Shown in pieces: positions 42,476 to 50,870 of a DNA stretch of 64,000 bases. Origin of the DNA: Hufsiella arboris (lineage in GTDB: Bacteria > Bacteroidota > Bacteroidia > Sphingobacteriales > Sphingobacteriaceae). The translations under genes were made by a program, and so were the position numbers. The notes under the pieces were generated by a model. That model saw only the letters and a program-made list of their open reading frames with translations, was not told where the DNA came from and made no database searches. The stretch lies in contig NZ_WVHT01000001.1 of assembly GCF_009834875.1 (NCBI RefSeq), positions 186,001 through 250,000 on the forward strand, in the 5' to 3' direction. Positions within the stretch are counted from its first letter, which is position 1. The number at the start of each line of letters is the position of its first letter.

Positions 42476-44125
42476 TTACCACCCTGGATTTTGAGTCAGG
42501 ACTCCGGGTGGATATAATGAAATTTGTCCTGTAGGGATTGCTGACAGATAGTTTTTAGGATCGACGAAGGTACGTGTCAAGGCATCCGAATAAGGCTTAA
42601 TATATCCATTAGCATCAAGCTGAACTTTTCCGTTCGCAGGCACCTTCGCACCTAAAAACGCCTCCGGATTTTTCGCTTTATCAAGATATTCGCCTTTTTT
42701 CCATCGCATAAGATCTGTATACCTGAAGCCGTCCATCATAAATTCCACGCGTCGCTCACGGCGGATCTCCCACATTAGCGGTGATATGTCTGCATCCCGC
42801 TTAGGGTCGTTAATGATTGTTCCGCTTGCGGAAACGCTTCCTGCCCCGTTGAGCGTAAGAGCTGCAATTCCACCACGTTTTCTTAAAAGGTTGACAGATT
42901 TATCCAGATCTGTTTGCGTAACAACATATTTACCGATCTTCTCAAGGATCGCACAGGTTTCAGCGTAGTTCAGGAGCACTTCCGCGTACCATAAAATCGG
43001 CGCGTCTGTTTCATTATACGGCGCGAGCTGATTTGATGCAGGCTGTAAAAATTTAGCGGGACGGTATCCGGTGCTTGAGCTTAACCCATTCACCAGGTTC
43101 CCGTTATATGCCAAGAAGTTATCTACTGTTACTAACAAACGGTTATCTCTGTTTGTACGCACATCGGTAATGGTTGCATCACCTTTATAAAGCGGCGACT
43201 GACTGATAGGTAACCCGTCGGTGGTTGTGTAAGAATCTACAGCCGACTTTGTCAAACCACTCATTTGTGTTGTACTATTGGTATAACCGATAACTGAGTG
43301 CGTTAAAATGGCTGTTACATACCTCTTATACAAAAGGATCTCCTTGTTGCCTGCAAGATCCATCGAACTGTATAGCGCTTTATAATCGCCTAACAGGTAT
43401 TTTCCCGTCATCAACTTTTCGCTGGCATCTTTAGCCTGTGTTAAAAATTTCTCGGCATCCGGCAGGCCAAGTTCAGTATGATAAACCCGGTATGAACCTT
43501 CATATAAACAAATGCGTGCCTTTAACGCCAAAGCAACATCCTGGTTTACTGTATTATCCTGGTCTTTTACCCGAAGATTTGCAACCGCGTAGTTGATATC
43601 GGAAAGCACGCTGTCCATTACCAATGTTCTCGGATCACGTGCCTTATATATCTGATCAGTTTCCGAAACATCGAGCGATTTATTAATAAAAGGCACATCG
43701 CCAAACGTTTTTACCTTATTAAAATAATCCATCGCTCTGAAAAAATGGGCAACACCTTTCCAGTGTCTTTTCGCCTCATCGCTCATAGGCACCTGGTCAA
43801 TACGCTCAAGCATAATATTAGCCTTGCGGATGTAAGTCCAGTTCCAGTCTGACGACGTTGTCGGTGCCGTTAGCGCGAAGTTCTGGAATGTCGAAGCCGC
43901 CTGATCGTCTGTAAAGGAAGAGAAATAAAAGTCGCCTGTGGTACCAGTTCCGAAGCCGGTAAACAGCGAATAAAAACTCCAGTTGTAAGTACGAACGTTG
44001 TTCTCGCTCGTCCAGAAGTTATCATCAGTAAACTGATCCGGTGTGTCTTTATCGAGATCTTTCGTACAGCTGCTGAAGATTGACAGCGCTAAACAAATAC
44101 CGGCTATTGATTTATATAATTTCAT
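42476..44125 (-). CDS. SusD/RagB-family lipoprotein (second locus)
   Basis: This 549-residue protein has lipobox LSIFSSCTKDLDKDTPDQF (Cys about 20), TPR helices (HWKGVAHFFRAMDYFNKVKT; ALKARICLYEGSYRVYHTE) and the family end (IRRERRVEFMMDGFRYTDLM). It is the outer-membrane lid protein working with the SusC encoded 18 bp upstream. Nearby AnmK, DeoR and glycosidase genes suggest an amino-sugar or muropeptide substrate, which is an inference from context. Confidence 0.95.
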   Translation of the reverse strand: MKLYKSIAGICLALSIFSSCTKDLDKDTPDQFTDDNFWTSENNVRTYNWSFYSLFTGFGTGTTGDFYFSSFTDDQAASTFQNFALTAPTTSSDWNWTYIRKANIMLERIDQVPMSDEAKRHWKGVAHFFRAMDYFNKVKTFGDVPFINKSLDVSETDQIYKARDPRTLVMDSVLSDINYAVANLRVKDQDNTVNQDVALALKARICLYEGSYRVYHTELGLPDAEKFLTQAKDASEKLMTGKYLLGDYKALYSSMDLAGNKEILLYKRYVTAILTHSVIGYTNSTTQMSGLTKSAVDSYTTTDGLPISQSPLYKGDATITDVRTNRDNRLLVTVDNFLAYNGNLVNGLSSSTGYRPAKFLQPASNQLAPYNETDAPILWYAEVLLNYAETCAILEKIGKYVVTQTDLDKSVNLLRKRGGIAALTLNGAGSVSASGTIINDPKRDADISPLMWEIRRERRVEFMMDGFRYTDLMRWKKGEYLDKAKNPEAFLGAKVPANGKVQLDANGYIKPYSDALTRTFVDPKNYLSAIPTGQISLYPPGVLTQNPGW

Positions 44126-44143
44126 GACTGTCTTTTCTATATC

Positions 44144-47100
44144 TTAAAATGTCAGATTAAGTCCGAATGAATACATTCTGTTAAAAGGGAAAGTACGACC
44201 GGTAAATCCTGATTCGCCATCGGTCATTTCCGGATCGATCGAAACTCCAACATTTGAAATTTCCGCCAGATTCTGGCCGCTAACATATACCCGCAACTTC
44301 TGCACACCATATTTCTTCAGCAACTGCTGAGGAATTGTATAACCAAATGTCACATTCTTCAAACGGCAATAAGCCAGGTCGAGCAGGTAACGCGTTTGCG
44401 GATAAAAGTTATTGCCGCTGGTTGGGAAATTTGAGATTTTTGTTGAATTGTTTCCGATATAAGGACTCGGATAAAAAGCGTTGGTGTTTTCAGGTGTCCA
44501 GTAGTTAAGCTGGTTCGCGTAGAAAATATCCGCTCCCTGGTAAGCCGGGATAATCATATTACCAAGTCCCCAGTAATCGCGTTTGCCAACTCCCTGAACA
44601 AATACATCGAGGTCAAATCCTTTGAACGTACCACCCAAACGAGCACCGTATTGATAACGAGGCTGCGTATTTCCGATTACTTTCAAATCGCCATGATCTG
44701 TAGCAGTAGTTTTTCCGGTGTTGATAACACCATCACCGTTCAGATCCTTATATTTGATATCACCGGCACCGTAAACGAAGTTTCCGTTCTGAAGCGTCGC
44801 CTGGCTCGGCGAATTTTTAACATCATCGGCCGACTGGAAGAACCCGTTAGTTTCAAAGCCCCATATTTCGCCATATGTCTGCCCTACATAATAAATACCG
44901 TTATCTATCTGTGAGATCAGCTGATTAGGATTATCCCATTTGGTGAATTTGGTTTTATTGTCAGCCAGAGTGAATATACCATATAAACTCAGCTTACTTG
45001 TAACGGGATAATTTACGTCAATACTTAACTCCCAGCCTTTGTTTCTGAAATTACCGGCATTGATCTTCGGACCAGCGGAACCAAACGTTGCGGGAACACT
45101 GGCATTTTGCAGCATTCCTTTAGTGTCACGCTGATACCAATCGAACGTCATCCCCAGATAATTCTTCCAGAAACGGATATCGGTACCGAAATCAAGCGTC
45201 TGGATTTTCTCCCAGGTGAGCGACTGTGCCACAGGAATTGGAGCACTGATACCGGTAACAACGGATGTTCCTGTTGGTGTAACCCAATTAATTGGCGAGC
45301 GGTCAGGGGCAGTTCCAGTGAAGGAGCTTGACGGAGACATAGAAGAAAGATAATATTGGCCACCTACGTTCTGGTTGCCTACCGAACCGAAAGAAGCTCT
45401 CAATTTAACATCGTCCACGGCTGGCTTTATGAATTGCATAAAACTTTCTTCGCTCAATCGGTAACCTGCAGAGGCTGATGGGAAAAAGCCCCAGCGCTGA
45501 TCTTGCGAAAAAGCAGAAGATCCGTCGTAACGGCCATTCAGTTCTAACAAGTATTTTCCTTTATAGTCATAGTTGATACGGCCAAAATATCCGGCGTATG
45601 CGCCAAGAGCATGTGCCGGTATCCCATTACTAGCATTTCCCCCAACGGCTAACTGATTTCCAACTGTCAACGGTAGCTCGCCGTAATTTGGATCTAAAAC
45701 GCCCTGGCGGGACGCGGTAAAGTTTATATTTTCATAATTCTCAGTATTTACACCGGCAGTCACTTTTAAATTATGACTTTCAGCTAAAGTTTTCTGATAG
45801 GTTGCATAGGCATTTAATGTATTCACCAAATACCTTCCGTCGGTATAATTTACAACATCCTGTGAGGCTGTGGCGATATTTGCCAAAGCCGGCGGAGTGC
45901 CTGCGCTCCAGAAATCCCAGGCCATGATAGGCCCCCCTGTTTCATGTCTTAGTGCATTATCACGACCAATCGTATAATCTGCGCGGATACTCAGATCCTT
46001 CGTTAACTTAAATGTTGCACCCAGGTCGATACGCGAATAATTATCAGCCACGTTTGCCTGTTGTGCCTGTGCTAAATACGCGGGTGTATGGCGAAAATAC
46101 TGACCGTTGTATGTTCCATACGGAAAGTAAGATCCCCAACGCCAGAAATAGTACCAGTAGTTTTGATAGCTGTAAGGATACTCATATTTAAAATTTCGGT
46201 ATAAGAATTTAGCATCTACGTCCAGCCATTTTGTTGCGGAAACATTTAATGATCCTGTAATATTGTATTTACCAAACTGATCGGGATTCATCTTTAATAT
46301 GCCATTTTCGTTAGCATATCCCGCAGATAAATAGTAGCCGATTTTTTCACTTCCGCCACGTAAACTCAGGCTATGATTTTGTTCGTTGGTATACTTTTCA
46401 AGCATCACTTCTTTCGGATCCCATTCCTTGAAAAAGTAAACGCGGCCGCCGATATAATCGAAATCCTGCCCGAGGATCATTTCCGAACCGGTATTAGTTG
46501 AGGCATAATTCTTTTGCCAGTTTGCTATACCGTCACGCAGGGTTGTTAACTGCATACCAAAAATTTCCGGAGAGGTAGTTCCCGCTCTGATTGATGCATT
46601 ATTCAGCGCGGTAAGCTCGGGAACCGGGTCAGCAAAGTCAGGCATGACAGTTGGTTTGTTCCAGGAAAAGTTATTGGTATAACTGATACTTGTTGGCTGA
46701 TTTTTTTTTCCGGATTTTGTTTTGATCAGGATAACACCAAATGCAGCACGTGCACCGTAAATAGATGTGGAAGCAGCATCTTTTAATACTGATACACTTT
46801 CTATGTCGTTCGGATTGATTACAGACAGATCCGGGGTTTCGACGTTATCAACCATAATTAAAGGCGAGCTGTTGCCGTTTATTGATCCGACACCGCGAAT
46901 GTTAATCTTTGGGCTGGCAACAATACCGCCGTTACCCTGCGTAATGGTCAATCCCGGGACCACGCCTTGAAGCGCTTTGGCAGGATCGTTTAAGGGTCTG
47001 TTTGGAAAAGTCTTTGCTACATCAACCGTCGTAACGGCTCCCGTCAGGTTTGCCTTCTTTTGCGTTCCAAATCCGACAACAACCACCTCGTTTAAGCTTT

Positions 47101-47398
47101 TTGCGTCACTTTTCAAAGTAACGTTTACGGCTCCGGAGGCACCAACCGTTACGTCCTGTGGCGTAGTGCCTATCGAAGTAAACACCAGCACCTGCCCATT
47201 TGCGGCACTGATAGAATAGGTTCCGTCGCCGCCGGTGGATGTACCCGATTGCGAACCTTTGATTTTCACTGAAACACCGGGCAATGGCTGGCCATCTTCT
47301 GCCGATGTTACTTTTCCGGTTACCGTCCGTTGCTGAGCCCAGCTTTGTACAACGGCCGTTATCATAACCAGAATTAATACAAGTAATCGTTTTCTCAT
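44144..47398 (-). CDS. SusC/RagA-family TonB-dependent transporter (second locus)
   Basis: This 1084-residue protein has a signal peptide ending VQSWAQQ, a carboxypeptidase-regulatory-like domain (RTVTGKVTSAEDGQPLPGVS), a plug (VGFGTQKKANLTGAVTTVDV; VGSINGNSSPLIMVDNVE; SIYGARAAFGVILIKTKSGK) and a barrel ending GLNLTF. It imports a ligand captured by the SusD protein encoded downstream. It is divergent from the DeoR-type regulator across a 290-bp region with several repeats. Confidence 0.96.
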   Translation of the reverse strand: MRKRLLVLILVMITAVVQSWAQQRTVTGKVTSAEDGQPLPGVSVKIKGSQSGTSTGGDGTYSISAANGQVLVFTSIGTTPQDVTVGASGAVNVTLKSDAKSLNEVVVVGFGTQKKANLTGAVTTVDVAKTFPNRPLNDPAKALQGVVPGLTITQGNGGIVASPKINIRGVGSINGNSSPLIMVDNVETPDLSVINPNDIESVSVLKDAASTSIYGARAAFGVILIKTKSGKKNQPTSISYTNNFSWNKPTVMPDFADPVPELTALNNASIRAGTTSPEIFGMQLTTLRDGIANWQKNYASTNTGSEMILGQDFDYIGGRVYFFKEWDPKEVMLEKYTNEQNHSLSLRGGSEKIGYYLSAGYANENGILKMNPDQFGKYNITGSLNVSATKWLDVDAKFLYRNFKYEYPYSYQNYWYYFWRWGSYFPYGTYNGQYFRHTPAYLAQAQQANVADNYSRIDLGATFKLTKDLSIRADYTIGRDNALRHETGGPIMAWDFWSAGTPPALANIATASQDVVNYTDGRYLVNTLNAYATYQKTLAESHNLKVTAGVNTENYENINFTASRQGVLDPNYGELPLTVGNQLAVGGNASNGIPAHALGAYAGYFGRINYDYKGKYLLELNGRYDGSSAFSQDQRWGFFPSASAGYRLSEESFMQFIKPAVDDVKLRASFGSVGNQNVGGQYYLSSMSPSSSFTGTAPDRSPINWVTPTGTSVVTGISAPIPVAQSLTWEKIQTLDFGTDIRFWKNYLGMTFDWYQRDTKGMLQNASVPATFGSAGPKINAGNFRNKGWELSIDVNYPVTSKLSLYGIFTLADNKTKFTKWDNPNQLISQIDNGIYYVGQTYGEIWGFETNGFFQSADDVKNSPSQATLQNGNFVYGAGDIKYKDLNGDGVINTGKTTATDHGDLKVIGNTQPRYQYGARLGGTFKGFDLDVFVQGVGKRDYWGLGNMIIPAYQGADIFYANQLNYWTPENTNAFYPSPYIGNNSTKISNFPTSGNNFYPQTRYLLDLAYCRLKNVTFGYTIPQQLLKKYGVQKLRVYVSGQNLAEISNVGVSIDPEMTDGESGFTGRTFPFNRMYSFGLNLTF

Positions 47399-47688
47399 AC
47401 GCTAATTATTGTTAATGGTAAAGGGTGTGCGATAGTTGATCTAAAAAATTATAAAATCTTAAAAAAATGAAGGCCCGACGAATATTTAGTCTATAATCGA
47501 AAATAGTCTATAAGTTAAATACGCATAAACATGCAGAAAAAAGTATAAAACCGCCTAAGCAACCATAAAGGTATATAAATTTACATCCAAAAAACGCAAT
47601 TTTCTCAAACATTTTTTAATAATCATGCAAAAACATGCATTACTTAATTGCAGTACTTTTTTATATTTGGAAGACTTAACGCTTCAAT
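47399..47688. promoter_or_regulatory. Divergent control region between susC and deoR-type gene
   Basis: This region has no gene. TAGTCTATAA occurs twice as a direct repeat 17 bp apart (47487-47496, 47504-47513). CATGCA occurs three times (47530-47535, 47624-47629, 47634-47639); the last two create the inverted pair ATGCA-N6-TGCAT (47625-47640). TATATTTG (47662-47669) matches the TAnnTTTG -7 box 19 bp before the deoR-type ATG. The repeats are candidate binding sites for the DeoR-type protein. Confidence 0.5.
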
Positions 47689-48435
47689 ATGTTGAAAAGG
47701 GAACGCCATGCTTTTATTATCAAGCAAATCAATCTTCATAATAAGGTTCTCTCATCCGATCTTAGTATTCAGTTAAATGTGTCGGAGGATACGATCAGAA
47801 GAGATCTCAACGAATTATCCGAGGACGATAAAATCTTAAAAGTTCATGGTGGAGCCCTATCGAAATCCTTCCATTCGCCTTATCTTCAAAATGAGATTTA
47901 CGCGCACCAGTCAAAAAAAGCAATTGCGCAAAAATCTATTTCTCTATTACATGATGGCATGAGCGTGTTAACGGGCGGTGGAACCACGATGAATGAACTG
48001 GCACGTGCAATTCCTGACAGCCTTAAGGCAACTTTTTTTACTATCAGTCCAACTGTTGCCATACAATTAGCTGAACATCCGCAATTGACGGTTATCCTTA
48101 TCGGCGGACAGCTTAGCAAGGACGCCCAGGTAAACCTCGGCTCAAAAACGGTAAGCGAGCTGAATGAAATACGTGTAGATCTTTGTTTTTTAGGTGCCAA
48201 TGGGATTGACTGGCAGGAAGGAATGACCGATTCGGATTGGGAGGTTGTGCAGATTAAGAAGGCCATGATTAAAGCTTCGTCTAAACTGGCTGTTATCAGC
48301 ATTGCCGAAAAGCTCAATTCCGTGCAGAAGTTAAAGGTTTGCCCCGCAGGGTCGGTCTCCTACCTGGTAACTGACATGGAAAGTTCAGCCGCCGAGCTGC
48401 AACCCTATATCGACAACGGAATTAATGTCCTTTAA
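47689..48435 (+). CDS. DeoR-family transcriptional regulator
   Basis: This 248-residue protein has an N-terminal winged HTH with the DeoR signature (LSSDLSIQLNVSEDTIRRDL; LKVHGGA) and a C-terminal sugar-phosphate-sensing domain of the DeoRC type (LHDGMSVLTGGGTTMNELAR; VDLCFLGANGIDWQEGMTDS). DeoR proteins generally respond to phosphorylated sugars. It is divergent from susC and convergent with anmK (4-bp overlap of the stops), so it probably regulates the amino-sugar locus. The ligand might be MurNAc-6-P or a related phosphosugar, which is an inference. Confidence 0.92.
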   Translation: MLKRERHAFIIKQINLHNKVLSSDLSIQLNVSEDTIRRDLNELSEDDKILKVHGGALSKSFHSPYLQNEIYAHQSKKAIAQKSISLLHDGMSVLTGGGTTMNELARAIPDSLKATFFTISPTVAIQLAEHPQLTVILIGGQLSKDAQVNLGSKTVSELNEIRVDLCFLGANGIDWQEGMTDSDWEVVQIKKAMIKASSKLAVISIAEKLNSVQKLKVCPAGSVSYLVTDMESSAAELQPYIDNGINVL

Positions 48436-49601
48436 GCTGGGAATGATATTTTTCCCATAGTAGGAATTGTTGACGAAAAACTTTCACCGGCAACAGCTTC
48501 ATTGGCAAGTATCGCGAAAAGCAGTGCTTCCTTTGCATCGGCATTGTAGCCAAGACTACTCAAATTGGACACAGCCAGCCCGGGTAATAATTTTCTAAGG
48601 GAATCCATAATCAAAGGATTGCTGGCACCGCCGCCACTTACATATACCGCCCCTTCTTTGCAGATTTTCTTTATAGCATCAGCTATTGACCTGGCGCTTA
48701 ACATTGTTACGGTGGCCAATAGATCAAGGCTTGAAACAGGTTGGTTAAATTTTCTCAGGCTTTCCTCAATAAAACTGATATTAAATAATTCGGGCCCGGT
48801 GGTTTTTGGTGGATTTTCGGTAAAGAAAGGGTGAGCCAACATTTTTTCCAATAATGCGTCCACTAATTTTCCGCTTAGCGCGAGTTTGGCATCGCGATCG
48901 AAGGCAACGTTGAAATCACGTCGGGTTAACGCATCGATCAGCGTATTTCCTGGACCGCAATCCGTGGAAACCACTTTATTCACATCGCCGTTTTTGGGCA
49001 GAAAGGTAAAATTGGAGATACCTCCTATATTAAGCATGACTCTGTTTTCATCAACCGACGAGAACAGAAGATAGTCGCCGATATGAGCAAGCGGCGCCCC
49101 CTCCCCTCCGGCAGCAACGTGTTTTTGCCGGAAGTCGCTCACCGTAATAATTCCTGTTCGGTAAGCGACATGGTCACCGTCGCCGATTTGCAAGGTCGCA
49201 TCCGGATAGTCTTTTAATTGATGAAGCCGTTTCGGCGAATGGAAAATTGTTTGCCCGTGGCTCGCTATAAGGTCAACATTCTCTTTCGGGAAGCTCCATT
49301 TAGTTAATGTTTTGAGAACTAGATCCGCGTGGATAATGCCAATCTCTGCATTCAGAAGGCACAGTTCTTCAATGCTTCCTTCTTTTTTTGCAAATATCTT
49401 CCTGATCTCTTTTTTGAAGGGTTCATCATAAGAGACAGATTCAAACTTGAGTACACTGGCTTCGGTTTGAATTCCGTTGTTAGCAATTCGGCATAAGGCG
49501 ATATCAAGGCCATCAAGTGATGTTCCCGACATCAGACCGACAATCAACCTCTCCGGCTTTTGCAAGATTTTATACAAGCGGTCAATATCAGATTTTGCCA
49601 T
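48432..49601 (-). CDS. anmK: Anhydro-N-acetylmuramic acid kinase
   Basis: The protein has 389 residues from ATG 49601 (a TTG five codons upstream is less likely). Family motifs: the ATP-binding start LIVGLMSGTSLDGLDIALC, IASHGQTIFHSP, TLQIGDGDHVAYRTGIITVS, NIGGISNFTFLP, DCGPGNTLIDAL and VYVSGGGASNP. AnmK hydrolyses the 1,6-anhydro ring of anhydroMurNAc and phosphorylates it to MurNAc-6-P, a step of peptidoglycan recycling. It is cytoplasmic. No murQ etherase is seen in the window, so the next step must be encoded elsewhere. Confidence 0.94.
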   Translation of the reverse strand: MAKSDIDRLYKILQKPERLIVGLMSGTSLDGLDIALCRIANNGIQTEASVLKFESVSYDEPFKKEIRKIFAKKEGSIEELCLLNAEIGIIHADLVLKTLTKWSFPKENVDLIASHGQTIFHSPKRLHQLKDYPDATLQIGDGDHVAYRTGIITVSDFRQKHVAAGGEGAPLAHIGDYLLFSSVDENRVMLNIGGISNFTFLPKNGDVNKVVSTDCGPGNTLIDALTRRDFNVAFDRDAKLALSGKLVDALLEKMLAHPFFTENPPKTTGPELFNISFIEESLRKFNQPVSSLDLLATVTMLSARSIADAIKKICKEGAVYVSGGGASNPLIMDSLRKLLPGLAVSNLSSLGYNADAKEALLFAILANEAVAGESFSSTIPTMGKISFPA

Positions 49602-49684
49602 AATTGAATGTGCCAACGATAATAAAAAAATATTATGTTTGATTGATATGCCGGCAAATTAAATCTTAACTCTCAATAGCACAA

Positions 49685-50839
49685 ATGTCTCAACCTTCGA
49701 TCGTTCAATCCCATCGCCTACTTTCACTGGATGTTTTCCGCGGTATCACTGTTGCAGCTATGATACTTGTTAATAACCCGGGCGACTGGGGCCACATTTA
49801 TGCGCCGCTGGAACATGCTGAATGGAACGGCTGTACGCCTACCGACCTCATATTCCCGTTCTTCCTTTTTATTGTAGGCGTTTCAATAGCCTATGCGCTT
49901 GGTACAAAAAAAGAAAAGAATGAACCTCAGGGAAAAATACTTTTTACAGCTTTCAAGAGGGGACTTATTCTTTTCGGACTAGGGGTATTTCTTTCGCTTT
50001 ATCCAAAAGTATTTACTGAACCAGTTGAAGCTTTTAAACATGTGCGCATTCCCGGAGTTTTACAGCGTATCGGGGTGGTATTTTTTATCTGCGCGGTATT
50101 ATTTATGAAAACATCGAGCCGAACGCAGATCCGGATTTTTTGGGGCATTTTAATCTTTTACTGGGCGATGATCCTGTTTGTTCCGGCTCCAGGAGCGGGT
50201 TATCCCAATATGGAAAAAGAAACCAGTATCGGCGCCTGGATAGATCGCACACTGCTTGGCGAAAACCATTTGTGGTCATCATCGAGAACCTGGGATCCGG
50301 AGGGCATTTTCAGCACGATCCCGGCAATTTCAACCGGACTGTTTGGCGTATTGGTGGGAACATTCCTGCGCCGAAAAGATAAGGCTGCCGCCGAAAAGGT
50401 TGCCTGGCTATTTACAGTTGGCGCCGCTGCCGTTATCCTTGGCTTGCTGTGGGATCTGGAATTTCCGATTAACAAGGCGATGTGGACCAGTTCTTATGTC
50501 CTTTACGCGGGCGGACTTGCATCGATTGCCCTTGCATTCAGCTACTGGTTAATTGATATACAGGGTTACAACAGGTGGACAAAACCTTTTGTGGCATACG
50601 GAGTCAATGCCATTACTGTTTTCGTACTTTCTGCCGTTATAGTTAAAACATTATGGCTCATCAAGATCGGACCAGCCGGCCCCGGACAGCTAAACGCACA
50701 GTCCTGGATGTATGCGCATTTTTTTGCGCCGAACTTTTCCCCCATTAATGCTTCCCTGGCCTGGGCGATATTTTTCGTCCTGTTTTGGCTGCTTATTTTA
50801 TGGTGGATGCTAAAAAAGAAAATTATTATCAAGATATAA
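49685..50839 (+). CDS. HGSNAT-like membrane acyltransferase (DUF5009, NagX-like)
   Basis: This 384-residue polytopic protein starts HRLLSLDVFRGITVAAMILV and continues with WNGCTPTDLIFPFFLFIVG, the signature of bacterial homologues of heparan-alpha-glucosaminide N-acetyltransferase. About ten TM helices are predicted by eye. Homologues such as NagX are linked to uptake or acetylation of amino sugars, which agrees with the neighbouring AnmK gene. It is divergent from anmK (83 bp between starts) and 31 bp before the M16 peptidase gene, so it probably leads that transcript. Confidence 0.87.
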   Translation: MSQPSIVQSHRLLSLDVFRGITVAAMILVNNPGDWGHIYAPLEHAEWNGCTPTDLIFPFFLFIVGVSIAYALGTKKEKNEPQGKILFTAFKRGLILFGLGVFLSLYPKVFTEPVEAFKHVRIPGVLQRIGVVFFICAVLFMKTSSRTQIRIFWGILIFYWAMILFVPAPGAGYPNMEKETSIGAWIDRTLLGENHLWSSSRTWDPEGIFSTIPAISTGLFGVLVGTFLRRKDKAAAEKVAWLFTVGAAAVILGLLWDLEFPINKAMWTSSYVLYAGGLASIALAFSYWLIDIQGYNRWTKPFVAYGVNAITVFVLSAVIVKTLWLIKIGPAGPGQLNAQSWMYAHFFAPNFSPINASLAWAIFFVLFWLLILWWMLKKKIIIKI

Positions 50840-50870
50840 CTACCCGATTTGTGTTGAAAGCTGTCTTATT

